Source: CAYVTZ01 sp964454685 (GTDB lineage: Bacteria; Bacillota; Clostridia; Christensenellales; Christensenellaceae). Taken from it: DNA of 51,869 nt. The DNA lies in assembly GCA_964454685.1 (NCBI GenBank), contig CAYVTZ010000020.1, forward strand, positions 1 through 51,869, written 5' to 3'. The notes under the pieces are model-generated. The model was not told where the DNA came from, made no database searches, and saw nothing but the letters and a program-made list of their open reading frames with translations. Positions 1 to 8,356 of this stretch are shown piece after piece (position 1 is the first letter of the stretch; each line of letters starts with the position of its first letter). The position numbers were made by a program, and so were the translations under genes.

Positions 1-1197
1 ATTGTTTTTGATCGCCTCCCTGGGGCTCTCCTCCATCAGCGGCACATGCTTGTGCGCCGCCGCATGAAACACTATGTGCGGACGCGCCGCCTCAAAGACC
101 TGCCGCAATCTGCTTTCTTCGCGTATTGTGCCGATGCGCACCATGATGTTTACATCCTCGCCCAGCTCCTGCTTCAATTCACATAACAATTCATACGCCG
201 TGTTTTCATAAATGTCGAATATAGTCAGCGATTCAATGGGCAAACGCGCCACCTGCCGGCAAATTTCAGAGCCGATCGATCCGCCCCCGCCCGTAACCAG
301 CACGCGCTTGTCACGCATATATTCCCGAACGCTCTCGTTGTTCAGCTCGATCTCACTGCGGAACATGATGTCGTTTACCTGCACCTCACGTAATTTCAGC
401 ATGTTCTGCGGCGTCGCAAGATCCGTTTCCTGTATAAAAGGCAAGGTGCGTACGCGGCATCCCGTGCGCTTGCATTGTTCAACCAGGTTCATGCGTGCCT
501 GATCTCTAATGGAAGGGATCGCAATTACAATGTCCGTGATGTCGTGCTTCTCTACCACCTGCGGAATGTCCTGCAACATTCCCACCACTTCCACATTTTG
601 GATACGCATTCTCTGTTTGCCCGGGTCATCATCTACCGCAAGAATCGTTTTATACTTACGTACAGCGCTGTTATAGATCTGCGAAATCGCAATGTGCGCG
701 CCCGAACCGGCCCCCACGATCAGTACGCGCTGCACGTCCGCTCCCTCACTCACATGACGGCCGCGCAAAAAACGGATCGAGCGATATCCAAAGCGCGAAA
801 CACACAAAAGCAGCCCCATCAGCAAGGAAAACAACAACAGCATCGAAAGCTGCACTTGTATCCCAAACAAGCTGCTTACCACGGTGCAGACCACAACGCC
901 CACCATAATAGCAGCTAAAATCCGAAGCGCTTCGGAAAGTCCACTGTACCTCCACAGGCTGTGATAGAGCCGGAACACAAAAAACAGACCGCAAAACGCT
1001 GCGGCAAGTATTCCTCCAAATAGGAATGCCCTTCCGACATTCCCCGCGTCGATCAACGGCTCCGGTTGCACCTCCGCAGTAATAAACAGTGCCAGAAACA
1101 CCGAAAAGATGTCCGCCAGCACAAGCAAAACAAATTTAGTTCCTCGTCTCTTCTTTTTACGTTTCTCCGTAATCAATTCGTTCCCCAATTTCCCCAT
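1..1197 (-). CDS. FlaA1/CapD-type nucleoside-diphosphate-sugar dehydratase/epimerase, membrane-bound (3' end outside window)
   Basis: Polysaccharide biosynthesis protein of the FlaA1/CapD family (UDP-GlcNAc 4,6-dehydratase/epimerase type), which makes modified sugars for surface glycans. The visible 399 residues hold a basic N-terminus (KRKKKRRG), about four membrane segments to roughly residue 125, a CoA-binding-like domain with IVGAGSGA, and then the SDR domain with the nucleotide loop TGGGGSIGSE and the family hallmark HAAAHKHVPLME. The C-terminal part lies beyond base 1. ATG 1197 has no clear ribosome site; an in-frame TTG at 1251 sits 11 nt after AGGAGGGA (1261-1268), so translation could start there, adding 18 residues including several Cys. 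A strong promoter lies at 1430-1458. The family call is secure; the exact sugar is not determined. Confidence 0.93.
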   Translation of the reverse strand, partial: MGKLGNELITEKRKKKRRGTKFVLLVLADIFSVFLALFITAEVQPEPLIDAGNVGRAFLFGGILAAAFCGLFFVFRLYHSLWRYSGLSEALRILAAIMVGVVVCTVVSSLFGIQVQLSMLLLFSLLMGLLLCVSRFGYRSIRFLRGRHVSEGADVQRVLIVGAGSGAHIAISQIYNSAVRKYKTILAVDDDPGKQRMRIQNVEVVGMLQDIPQVVEKHDITDIVIAIPSIRDQARMNLVEQCKRTGCRVRTLPFIQETDLATPQNMLKLREVQVNDIMFRSEIELNNESVREYMRDKRVLVTGGGGSIGSEICRQVARLPIESLTIFDIYENTAYELLCELKQELGEDVNIMVRIGTIREESRLRQVFEAARPHIVFHAAAHKHVPLMEESPREAIKNN

Positions 1198-1429
1198 ACA
1201 AACACACCGCTCTTGCGCGGCGTGCCCACAACTGCCCATCCATGCTGTCAACTCTTGTGCTCCCTCCTGTAAAATCATTCAGATGCACAGCACGATACAC
1301 TTATTTCTTTTCAATATCTTGGTCATTGTTGCGCCTTCACGCGTGCTCGGGACGCACTTCACGCCAAGGGTGCATGTGCTACACCAACAACCCGTGTAAC
1401 CATTAATTACGCCACTTTACACTGTGTAT

Positions 1430-1458
1430 ATCTTACTGTTTTCGATTGCATTTGTCAA
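1430..1458 (-). promoter_or_regulatory. Promoter and long leader of the FlaA1/CapD gene
   Basis: On the minus strand TTGACA (1453-1458) is followed after exactly 17 bp by TAAGAT (1430-1435). Transcription would begin near 1423 and give a leader of about 170-225 nt before the gene. The rest of the 1198-1541 gap holds no convincing gene; the leader can form a GTGC/GCAC hairpin near 1330-1350 and contains a 14-codon ATG ORF near 1265-1310 whose use is unknown. Confidence 0.6.
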
Positions 1459-1541
1459 TAGACACCTACGAATTTGCATGTTGCTAGGCCAATCCTAAGG
1501 ATTCATGTCCACTCATTGCCTTCCGCATATGTCCCTACTCG

Positions 1542-1766
1542 TCATTTCGTCCAGTATCTTTGTGTACGAGACGGGCTGTTTTTATAAAATTCCGTCCAGT
1601 CAAAACTAAATAATGTCCCGATTTTTTTTGCCGTTTGAACGGATGGGCTGCGCTTTCCAAGCTCAATGTTTGCATAGCTGGGCTGCGAAATCCCAATAGC
1701 GAGCGCCACTTGTTTTTGCGTTAAACACTTTCTTTTGCGCATTGCTCTCAGCCATCCGGCGTCCAT
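1542..1766 (-). CDS. Short XRE-family HTH transcriptional regulator
   Basis: A 74-residue protein that is essentially a single Cro/C1-type helix-turn-helix (residues about 4-60): LTQKQVALAIGISQPSYANI is the turn region and ELGKRSP the usual helix-4 end. A strong ribosome site (GGAGGGGGGA) precedes the ATG. It is transcribed divergently from the S24-type repressor at 1917 and shares with it a 130-bp control region containing three identical palindromes. A likely Cro-like partner or antagonist of that repressor. No toxin, integrase or phage gene lies next to it. Confidence 0.85.
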   Translation of the reverse strand: MDAGWLRAMRKRKCLTQKQVALAIGISQPSYANIELGKRSPSVQTAKKIGTLFSFDWTEFYKNSPSRTQRYWTK

Positions 1767-1805
1767 TCTCTCGATCCCCCCTCCCTCATTAAATGCTATA
1801 TAGCT

Positions 1806-1834
1806 ATATTAGTCGTTATCGTTTCTCTTGTCAA
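1806..1834 (-). promoter_or_regulatory. Promoter of the short XRE regulator
   Basis: Minus strand: TTGACA (1829-1834), 17-bp spacer, TAATAT (1806-1811). The -10 overlaps one ATAGCTAT palindrome and the -35 touches another, so repressor binding would block RNA polymerase. Confidence 0.7.
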
Positions 1835-1858
1835 TAGCTATGCAGCATGTTTCTTTGC

Positions 1859-1887
1859 TTGCCAAATATTTCATTAAGCTATATTAT
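1859..1887 (+). promoter_or_regulatory. Promoter of the XRE-S24 repressor
   Basis: Plus strand: TTGCCA (1859-1864), 17-bp spacer, TATTAT (1882-1887), overlapping the third ATAGCTAT site. Transcription should start near 1893-1895. That leaves almost no leader for ATG 1899 but a normal leader for TTG 1917. Confidence 0.65.
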
Positions 1888-1916
1888 AGCTATTAGGAAT
1901 GGCAAAGGAGAACGCT

Positions 1917-2483
1917 TTGAATCGGATTAAACTATTACGTGAGCGCTATGGTATCGGTCAAAAAAAACTTGCAATCGAGCTAAAATTGTCTCAGCCTACC
2001 ATCAGCGATTGGGAAACCGGCAGAAAAGTGCCATCCAGCAAAAGCACACAAAAGCTTGCGGATTATTTCGATGTGTCCATTGACTATTTACTGGGCAGAG
2101 CCGATTTCGACGTGCAAGCCCCGGTGGAAATCCAGAAACGCACGTTCTCGCACCATGTCGAGCCGGAGCAGCTTGCTCGTGTTTATGATTCACTGGACGA
2201 TTGCTTCGCTTTGCGCGTGCGCGGAAGCAGTATGGCTCCGAGAATGCTGGACGGCGATGTCGTGATCGTTCAAAAGCAGCGAGACATTGAAAATGGAAGC
2301 ACCATGCTTTTTTTGCTCGACCAGTCTGAAGTGCTCTTGCGCCGTGTCAAGCTACAGTCCGCCGGCGTTTTGCTGATTCCTGTCAATCCTGCATATGATC
2401 CGCTCTATTATCCCAGCCACAACATTCCTTCCCCTTCCATTATGATATTAGGCAGAGTGATCGAGCTGCGCGCGCTCTTATAG
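1917..2483 (+). CDS. XRE HTH + peptidase S24-like (LexA/CI-type) repressor
   Basis: Two-domain repressor: an N-terminal Cro/C1 HTH (KLAIELKLSQPTISDWETGR) and a C-terminal S24/LexA-like domain with the nucleophile region RGSSMAPRMLDGDVV. I prefer TTG 1917 as start: AAAGGAG (1904-1910) lies 6 nt before it and the promoter would start RNA only about 5 nt before ATG 1899; from ATG the protein is 194 aa, from TTG 188. The position of the LexA catalytic Lys (VTVKRL in E. coli LexA) reads VLLRRV, an Arg, and no Ala-Gly cleavage pair is evident in the linker, so self-cleavage is doubtful. A bidirectional terminator follows. It probably controls itself and the divergent XRE gene. Confidence 0.88.
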   Translation: MNRIKLLRERYGIGQKKLAIELKLSQPTISDWETGRKVPSSKSTQKLADYFDVSIDYLLGRADFDVQAPVEIQKRTFSHHVEPEQLARVYDSLDDCFALRVRGSSMAPRMLDGDVVIVQKQRDIENGSTMLFLLDQSEVLLRRVKLQSAGVLLIPVNPAYDPLYYPSHNIPSPSIMILGRVIELRALL

Positions 2484-2540
2484 CCCTTGCTGTGTCTCTC
2501 TGTGTTTTATGCTGTCTGCGCTGTTTTGCGCCACAAAAAA

Positions 2541-2582
2541 ACCACTCGCCGACGGTGCGCTCGGCCAGTGGTCTGTTTTTTT
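2541..2582. terminator. Bidirectional terminator between convergent genes
   Basis: Stem ACCACT/AGTGGT plus GCCGA/TCGGC (2541-2572) with an 8-nt loop. A T run follows on the plus strand (2575-2582) and a run of A (2535-2541) gives the T tract for the minus-strand gene. Confidence 0.85.
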
Positions 2583-2595
2583 ATTGTTTTTTCTC

Positions 2596-3441
2596 TTACT
2601 CTCCCGCGCAAAAAATCTTCAGGCGTTTCACCGGCCGGTAAGACATCTTTGCCTTGCGCAAGCCCTCTATGCCCATGTCCTCCTCACGATCCACATACGT
2701 GGTGTCGGCAAACTCCCGCACCAAAAATTCGCGGTTGATCATGGCATAGCTGCCCTGATAGCTCGTGTCTGCCTTCTCAATCATAATATGTGCCGTGTCC
2801 GCGCGCTGCCGCTCCCCGATGGCGCATGCCACCGTCTTTCCCTTCACCTGCAACAAGCACGCCTTCAGGCACAGCGCTTCCATATTGTGCACAAATACCT
2901 CCATTGCGCCCCGTTCAAATGCCAGCTCCTGATCCGATTCCGTATTGATCTCATCAAAAAACCGCATCAATTCCGGCTTTTGCTCTGCCGTCACAGGCAC
3001 ATATTCCCAATCATAGCTCGCCATAAATTTATTCACATGGTTGCGCTTGGCATGATATTTTTTTCCCTTTAGCTCAATCAAATCCTCTGTAAGGTACACA
3101 TAGTCGGACATGTTTTCACAGGGCGATAAATGATATTGCCCCGGAAACACCGCATCTACACGGTTTTTCATCTCCTCGTTTAGAAAATGGAACGAGAAAT
3201 CCCCCAGCAGCTCGTGCGCTTGGGCAATCGCTGCGGCGAGATCTCCTTCTCCATAAAATTTCACATACGGTTTTTTGTTATAGCGAAATGCCAAAATCAA
3301 AACATCATGCAAGATTGCATATTGATAATGGTATTCGTGCGTCCATCCCACCAGCGAAGAAAATGCGCTGCTTGCCTCCTGTGCGTGTTCCAGATATGGC
3401 TGGATCACGGCTCGTTCCCCAATCGTTACTGCTCGAAACAT
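2596..3441 (-). CDS. DUF2156 (GNAT-fold, phosphatidylglycerol lysyltransferase C-domain-like) protein
   Basis: A 281-residue soluble protein matching the DUF2156 family, whose fold is the double-GNAT catalytic half of MprF-type aminoacyl-phosphatidylglycerol synthases. Diagnostic stretches are YVYLTEDLIELKGKKYHAKR and NHVNKFM in the middle, and GLRKAKMSYRPV near the C-terminus. There are no membrane segments, unlike full MprF. The ribosome site AAAGGA precedes ATG 3441. It stands alone between convergent and parallel neighbours. Substrate unknown; a role in aminoacylating a lipid or other amine-accepting molecule follows only from the family. Confidence 0.85.
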   Translation of the reverse strand: MFRAVTIGERAVIQPYLEHAQEASSAFSSLVGWTHEYHYQYAILHDVLILAFRYNKKPYVKFYGEGDLAAAIAQAHELLGDFSFHFLNEEMKNRVDAVFPGQYHLSPCENMSDYVYLTEDLIELKGKKYHAKRNHVNKFMASYDWEYVPVTAEQKPELMRFFDEINTESDQELAFERGAMEVFVHNMEALCLKACLLQVKGKTVACAIGERQRADTAHIMIEKADTSYQGSYAMINREFLVREFADTTYVDREEDMGIEGLRKAKMSYRPVKRLKIFCAGE

Positions 3442-3547
3442 TCAAGTCGTCCTTTTCTATCATCATTAAACTTTAATCTATTATTTTTAAACCAATGTAC
3501 CCGCCGTCAAACCATGCAACAGCACGTGGAATACCTCCACTCCGCCG

Positions 3548-4057
3548 CTAGGGCATGGGCTGCGCGCACACCGCTTCTGACATTTTCTGCACCAGCCGGT
3601 TCATCGCCGCTTCGTCGATCTCCGGCATCGGCACATTGTTTTTTTCCATTTCTTTGCGCACCATGCCAATCGCCAGCTTTTCCCCCGCGGTTTTGGGTTG
3701 CAATCGTCCGCCACAGTGCACCAGCGCCAACGCATGCGCACGCAACGCCTCGGAAAACAGCTTTTGCTCCTGCATCTGCGCCTGCTCTGTAAAGCCGCAG
3801 CAATAGAAAAGCCCCAGCGGCTTTGTCAGCAGCGCATCCTGCATCCGTTGCAAATACGCCGTCAAGGACGCATCCCCGCGTCCCATGCGGATATATGTTC
3901 CCACAATCACGCAGTCATACGCCCCGATGTCCTCCGGTAATGTACTCTTTTTTCGCGCGTCCACCAGCGTCACCTCGCCGCACATCTGCTGCGCCATCCG
4001 GCGCGCGCACTGCTCCACGGTACCGCTCTTACTCGCGTATATCATCAACGTGTTCAT
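3548..4057 (-). CDS. Flavodoxin-domain protein (HemG/flavodoxin_5-like)
   Basis: A 169-residue FMN-binding flavodoxin-fold protein. The N-terminal strand and phosphate loop are MIYASKSGTVEQCA (T/S-x-T/S-G-T type), followed by YDCVIVGTYIRMGRG, the second flavin-contacting loop seen in the menaquinone-dependent protoporphyrinogen oxidase-like group. CCGFTEQ follows the third strand. It likely passes electrons to an unknown partner; no haem genes are nearby. It is separated from the downstream DUF2156 gene by about 105 bp, so the two need not be co-transcribed. Confidence 0.85.
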   Translation of the reverse strand: MNTLMIYASKSGTVEQCARRMAQQMCGEVTLVDARKKSTLPEDIGAYDCVIVGTYIRMGRGDASLTAYLQRMQDALLTKPLGLFYCCGFTEQAQMQEQKLFSEALRAHALALVHCGGRLQPKTAGEKLAIGMVRKEMEKNNVPMPEIDEAAMNRLVQKMSEAVCAQPMP

Positions 4058-4140
4058 GTTCCCTCTTTCCGTGATTCCGTCATCACTCCTATCACTGCCG
4101 GATATGCAAATCCAGCCTGTACATTATACCGCAAAAGTCA

Positions 4141-4169
4141 TTGTTTTTCAAAGTACAATGGAATATAAT
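4141..4169 (+). promoter_or_regulatory. Promoter of the ABC exporter operon
   Basis: TTGTTT (4141-4146), 17-bp spacer, consensus TATAAT (4164-4169), about 70 bp before the ATPase start at 4242. Confidence 0.7.
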
Positions 4170-4241
4170 GTAGGCGTAGACATTAAAAAAAACCAACAGC
4201 CGCGTCAAAGGCGCATCAACATGAAACGAGGGTAACGACAA

Positions 4242-4955
4242 ATGCTACACATCAACAATTTTACGAAAACCTACGCAAACGGGTATAAGGCGGTTGACAA
4301 TCTTTCTCTGCACGTTGAATCCGGCGATATCTATGGGTTCATTGGTCACAATGGCGCCGGTAAAACCACTACCATCAAGGCCGCCGTCGGCATACTCGAT
4401 TTTGACGAAGGGGAAATCACCATCGACGGTATTTCCATCAAGCAAAATCCGCTGGAATGCAAAAAGCGCATCGCGTACATCCCCGATAATCCCGATATCT
4501 ATGAAAACATGACGGGTACGCAATTCCTCAATTTTATCGGCGATGTATTCCACGTGCCGCTGGATCAGCGCGTCGCAGAGGTCGAGCGTCTTGCGGGTAT
4601 GTTTGAACTCACAGGCAATCTGGGTTCGCTGATCAGCTCTTATTCGCACGGCATGAAGCAAAAGCTGGTCATCATCTCGGCGCTCATGCACAACCCCAAG
4701 CTGCTTGTGCTGGACGAGCCTTTTGTTGGGCTGGATCCGAAAGCGGCTTTTACGTTAAAGCAAACGATGAGCGAGATCTGCGCAAAGGGCTGCGCCATTT
4801 TCTTCTCCACTCACGTGTTGGAAGTGGCGGAAAAGCTGTGTAACAAAATCGCCATCATCAAAGGCGGCAAGCTGTTGCGCGCAGGCCGCATGGAGGATGT
4901 GCGCGGGGATGATAGTCTCGAAGATGTATTTTTGGAGTTGACCGATCATGAATGA
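4242..4955 (+). CDS. ABC transporter ATP-binding protein
   Basis: A 237-residue ABC ATPase. Walker A GHNGAGKT is at about 35-42, the signature is a variant, SYSHGMKQ at 133-140 (SHG instead of SGG), Walker B LLVLDEP at 154-160, and the switch His at 191. Such SxGMKQ ATPases belong to ABC-2 type exporters of the drug, antibiotic or lantibiotic-immunity class. The stop overlaps the permease start by 8 nt, so the two are translationally coupled. Ribosome site GAGGG precedes ATG. Substrate unknown. Confidence 0.95.
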   Translation: MLHINNFTKTYANGYKAVDNLSLHVESGDIYGFIGHNGAGKTTTIKAAVGILDFDEGEITIDGISIKQNPLECKKRIAYIPDNPDIYENMTGTQFLNFIGDVFHVPLDQRVAEVERLAGMFELTGNLGSLISSYSHGMKQKLVIISALMHNPKLLVLDEPFVGLDPKAAFTLKQTMSEICAKGCAIFFSTHVLEVAEKLCNKIAIIKGGKLLRAGRMEDVRGDDSLEDVFLELTDHE

Positions 4956-6552
4956 AATGTTTTTGCTTATCAAAGCTTATTTCTTAAGCTCTTTCCGCAT
5001 CAACCGGCTCAAATACGAAGGCGACAGCAAGGCGCGCACCAAGGCAGGCGGCATCACTGTGCTGATCGGCTTTTCGTATGTGATGATCGCCGTTCTGGTC
5101 GGATTCTATTCTTTTTTGCTCGCCTCCGTATTTTCGGCGATGGGTGCCATGCACCTGCTGCTTAGCATTATGGCAATGGCAGCCAGCGTGTTTACGCTGT
5201 TCACTACAATTTATAAAGTAGATGGGCTGGTGTTCCAGTTCCGCGACTATGATATGCTCATGTCGCTGCCCTTCCGCACGCGTACCGTGATCGCCAGCCG
5301 CATGGTGATTCTGTATTTGATGAATCTGGTGTTTACGGCGCTCGTTATGGTTCCGGCATCCATCGTGTTCTGCTTCTATGTACCGGCAACGCCGCTGCTG
5401 GTGACCGGGCTGATCGTCGGCATCTTGACGCTACCGCTGCTGCCCATTTCCATTGCAACGTTAATCGGCACATTGATTGCGGCAGCCGCCGCGCGATTTG
5501 AGCGGAAAAATATCTTCTCCATGATCTTCACAATCCTGCTGATGCTGCTCATTATGGCAGCGTCCTTTGGCATGAGCAGCTTTTCCACGTCCGGTCAGCA
5601 AGCGGAAATCGCCACGTCCATTGCGGGAGTTGTCTCCAAGGTCTATCCCATTGCCGACTGGTTCTCCCTGGGCATTGTGGGAAATGTGCTCAATTTAATC
5701 TTATATTTGCTCATTTCCATCCTGCCCTTTGCGCTGGTTGCGTGGGTGCTCTCCAAGTTTTACAGCAAGCTTAACGCCTGGCTCTCCTCCAGCAAAAAAG
5801 CCGTGGCGTATGACCGTAGCAGCCTGCGGGCGGCAAGCGCCACCAAAGCGCTGCTGCGTCGGGAGTGGAAAATGTATTTCTCCATGCCGTGGTACGTGAT
5901 GAACACCATCACCGGACCGCTGCTGCTGACCATAGGCACCGTGGTGGTGCTGGTGGGCGGCAAAGCAATCGTCGGCAGCTTCGCGCCGGGCCTGGTCGGT
6001 GAATCGCTGGGGGCAATTGCCGTGGTAGCGCCCATCGGCATGTCCTTTTTAACGTCCCTCTCCTGCACAACGGCTCCCTCCGTTTCTTTGGAGGGTAAGC
6101 GACTGTGGCTGCTGCGCAGTCTGCCCTTTTCATCGCTGAATATTATCGCAACCAAAATCAAAATGAACTTGCTGCTGGTGCTGCCCGTCGCGTTCATTGA
6201 TGTCACAATACTGTGCATCTTCCTGCAGCCCGCATTGCCTACGGTGCTTCTGATGTACATCACCCCCGCAGTCTATTCCGTGTTTTTCGCAATGTTTGGC
6301 ATGTATCACGGTCTGCGGCATGTCAACCTCAACTGGACGAGTGAAATGGTCGTCATCAAGCAAAGCGCGCCCGTTATGATTGCCGTTATCACAGCAATGG
6401 TGCTCACTATGGTGCCGCTTTTCATCAGCTTCGCACTCATGCCGTTTGCGCTGTATATCGCGCTGGCACTAACCGTGATTCTTGCACTCGCCAGCATCGG
6501 CCTCTGGCGTTCTCTGCGTACCAAAGGCGTGGCGCTGTTTGAAGCCTTGTAA
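4948..6552 (+). CDS. ABC-2-type exporter permease, 534 aa
   Basis: A polytopic membrane protein with about 12 predicted hydrophobic segments in two blocks separated by a cytosolic stretch near residues 270-310 (SKKAVAYDRSSLRAA ... LLRREWKMY). The loop DYDMLMSLPFRTRTVIASR near residue 105 is typical of large putative ABC exporter permeases in Firmicutes. It starts inside the ATPase gene (8-nt overlap) and forms the transmembrane half of that exporter. 41 nt separate it from the polyphosphate enzyme, so read-through into that gene is likely. Confidence 0.9.
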   Translation: MNEMFLLIKAYFLSSFRINRLKYEGDSKARTKAGGITVLIGFSYVMIAVLVGFYSFLLASVFSAMGAMHLLLSIMAMAASVFTLFTTIYKVDGLVFQFRDYDMLMSLPFRTRTVIASRMVILYLMNLVFTALVMVPASIVFCFYVPATPLLVTGLIVGILTLPLLPISIATLIGTLIAAAAARFERKNIFSMIFTILLMLLIMAASFGMSSFSTSGQQAEIATSIAGVVSKVYPIADWFSLGIVGNVLNLILYLLISILPFALVAWVLSKFYSKLNAWLSSSKKAVAYDRSSLRAASATKALLRREWKMYFSMPWYVMNTITGPLLLTIGTVVVLVGGKAIVGSFAPGLVGESLGAIAVVAPIGMSFLTSLSCTTAPSVSLEGKRLWLLRSLPFSSLNIIATKIKMNLLLVLPVAFIDVTILCIFLQPALPTVLLMYITPAVYSVFFAMFGMYHGLRHVNLNWTSEMVVIKQSAPVMIAVITAMVLTMVPLFISFALMPFALYIALALTVILALASIGLWRSLRTKGVALFEAL

Positions 6553-6593
6553 TACAGTGCCGCAACCACACTGCTCAAAAGGGAGGAACCGAT

Positions 6594-8081
6594 ATGTTAA
6601 AGGAACTCAATCTCAAGCAAAAGCTGGACAAAGAATCGTACAACGCGATCATCAAGCCGCTGCAAAGTGAGTTGTCCGTGCTGCAACAGCGCATTATGCA
6701 GGCAAAGATTCCGGTGATCGTCATTTTCGAAGGATTAGGCGCAGCCGGAAAGGGCGAGACATTGTCCTCTCTGATCGTGAATCTCGATCCACGCGGCTTT
6801 GACGTGTATTCCACCAGTCCGCCCGAACCGCGCGAGGCGCGCAAGCCATGGCTGGCACGCTTTGCCAAGCATATCCCGCGCTACGGCAATCTTGCGTTTT
6901 TTGATCGCGGCTGGTATTCCGGTATCGTCTTTGACGACGGCTACCAAAACGATCTGGACGCTTACAACGCCCGTCTGCAAGACATCAATGTGTTTGAGAG
7001 GCAGTTGGCGGACGATGGGTATTTGATTTTAAAATTCTTCCTGCACATCAGCAAGGACGAGCAAAAAAAACGCATGAAAAAACTGCTGGATGACCCCGCA
7101 ACGCGCTGGCGCGTCAGCAAACAGGACATGCAAAACAACGAACACTATGCAAAGGTGACCACGGCGTTTGATTTGATGGTAACCGCAACGGATAAGCCCT
7201 ATGCAAAATGGACACTGGTTCCGTCAACAGATCGGCGATATGTGCGTGCCACCGTGTTTCAGACGCTGGCAACCGCGCTCAAGGATGCGCTTGCCAAAAA
7301 GGAAAAGCAGCAGGTTGTGGAATATGCCACACCACCCATGCAGCGCGATTGGAATCTGTTACCCACCGCGAAGATCGAAGATTTCGATCTCCATCAGACC
7401 ATAGACGACGCGCACTACGATGCCGAGTTAGACCGTCTGCAAGGCGAACTGCGCGAGCTGCACAATAAACTGTATCTCAAAAAAAAGCCGCTCATCATCT
7501 GCTATGAGGGTAATGACGCAGCAGGCAAGGGCGGCAACATCAAGCGTGTGGCGCGTGCGCTCGATCCGCGCGGATACAGCGTAACGCCCATCAGCGCCCC
7601 CTCTACCGAGGAGCTCAATCATCAATATCTATGGCGTTTTTGGAATGCGCTTCCTGTGACCGGGCACATCGGAATCTTCGATCGCACCTGGTATGGTCGC
7701 GTACTGGTAGAGCGCGTTGAAGGCTTCACCCCCATGCCCCGCATCATGCAGGCATATAATGAAATCAACGAGTTTGAATATATGCTGACCAAGTGGGGCG
7801 CAACAGTGCTCAAATTCTGGATTGCCGTCACCAAGGACGAGCAGCTCAAACGCTTTGAAGATCGTCAAAACAACCCCGATAAGCAGTGGAAAATCACCGA
7901 GGAGGATTGGCGTAACCGCGAAAAGTGGGACGTGTATAACGCGGCAATCAACGATATGTTTGCCTATACCAACACACCTTTTGCGCCATGGCGCGTGATT
8001 GAATCCGTAGACAAGCATTATGCGCGCATCAAAACGTTGAGTATCATTGTGGATGCCATCCGGCAAAGTCTGCATGATTAA
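6594..8081 (+). CDS. pap: Polyphosphate:AMP phosphotransferase (two-domain PPK2 class II)
   Basis: Uses polyphosphate to convert AMP to ADP. The 495-residue length and two tandem PPK2 domains are those of the class II enzyme. Domain 1 (about 15-230) has EGLGAAGKGE and FFDRGWYSG; domain 2 (about 270-490) has EGNDAAGKGG near 303-312, ALDPRGYSV and FDRTWYGRVL. The acidic residue of the GxDxxGKG loop is missing in domain 1 (A) and present in domain 2, consistent with the second domain being the catalytic one. A ribosome site AGGGAGGA lies before ATG 6594. It probably shares the promoter at 4141 and ends at a strong terminator. Confidence 0.95.
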   Translation: MLKELNLKQKLDKESYNAIIKPLQSELSVLQQRIMQAKIPVIVIFEGLGAAGKGETLSSLIVNLDPRGFDVYSTSPPEPREARKPWLARFAKHIPRYGNLAFFDRGWYSGIVFDDGYQNDLDAYNARLQDINVFERQLADDGYLILKFFLHISKDEQKKRMKKLLDDPATRWRVSKQDMQNNEHYAKVTTAFDLMVTATDKPYAKWTLVPSTDRRYVRATVFQTLATALKDALAKKEKQQVVEYATPPMQRDWNLLPTAKIEDFDLHQTIDDAHYDAELDRLQGELRELHNKLYLKKKPLIICYEGNDAAGKGGNIKRVARALDPRGYSVTPISAPSTEELNHQYLWRFWNALPVTGHIGIFDRTWYGRVLVERVEGFTPMPRIMQAYNEINEFEYMLTKWGATVLKFWIAVTKDEQLKRFEDRQNNPDKQWKITEEDWRNREKWDVYNAAINDMFAYTNTPFAPWRVIESVDKHYARIKTLSIIVDAIRQSLHD

Positions 8082-8085
8082 TCGC

Positions 8086-8125
8086 AAAAGAGCTGCCGTT
8101 GTCATCAGCGGCAGCTCTTTTTTTT
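8086..8125 (+). terminator. Rho-independent terminator after pap
   Basis: Perfect stem AAAGAGCTGCCG/CGGCAGCTCTTT with a 10-nt loop, followed by a T run (8118-8125). Confidence 0.9.
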
Positions 8126-8356
8126 ACGTTTCCTGCTCAAAGTGCGGAGGGTCGGTTTGGCGGTGAATCACAAAGTTGTCTAATTATAAAAGCAGACTGA
8201 TGATGTCAGGTATGATCTAGCAAAATTGCCTTTATAACGGGCAATGCTTCGACCGACTACGCCTCCTGCACCTCTTCATCATACCAGTGCAATCGCCCGT
8301 TCGTCAACACAAGTTTGTCATTTTTAATCTTAGCATGAAATTTTTAATGATTGGCA

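Larger units (their letters stand above)
1798..1893. promoter_or_regulatory. Operator cluster: three ATAGCTAT palindromes
   Basis: The self-complementary 8-mer ATAGCTAT occurs at 1800-1807 (extended to the 12-bp palindrome ATATAGCTATAT, 1798-1809), 1834-1841 and 1886-1893, with a related AAGCTATA at 1876-1883. The sites abut or overlap the -10 and -35 of the leftward promoter and the -10 of the rightward promoter, which is where repressor sites are expected. Binding by one or both flanking HTH proteins is inferred. Confidence 0.65.

Noticed and set aside
8257..8337. Short open tail on the minus strand reading ...KLVLTNGRLHWYDEEVQEA then TAG
   Set aside because: It looks protein-like and could be a gene remnant, but there is no start codon with a ribosome site, it begins right after an in-frame stop, and it overlaps a promoter-like sequence. 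Too short to call a pseudogene.
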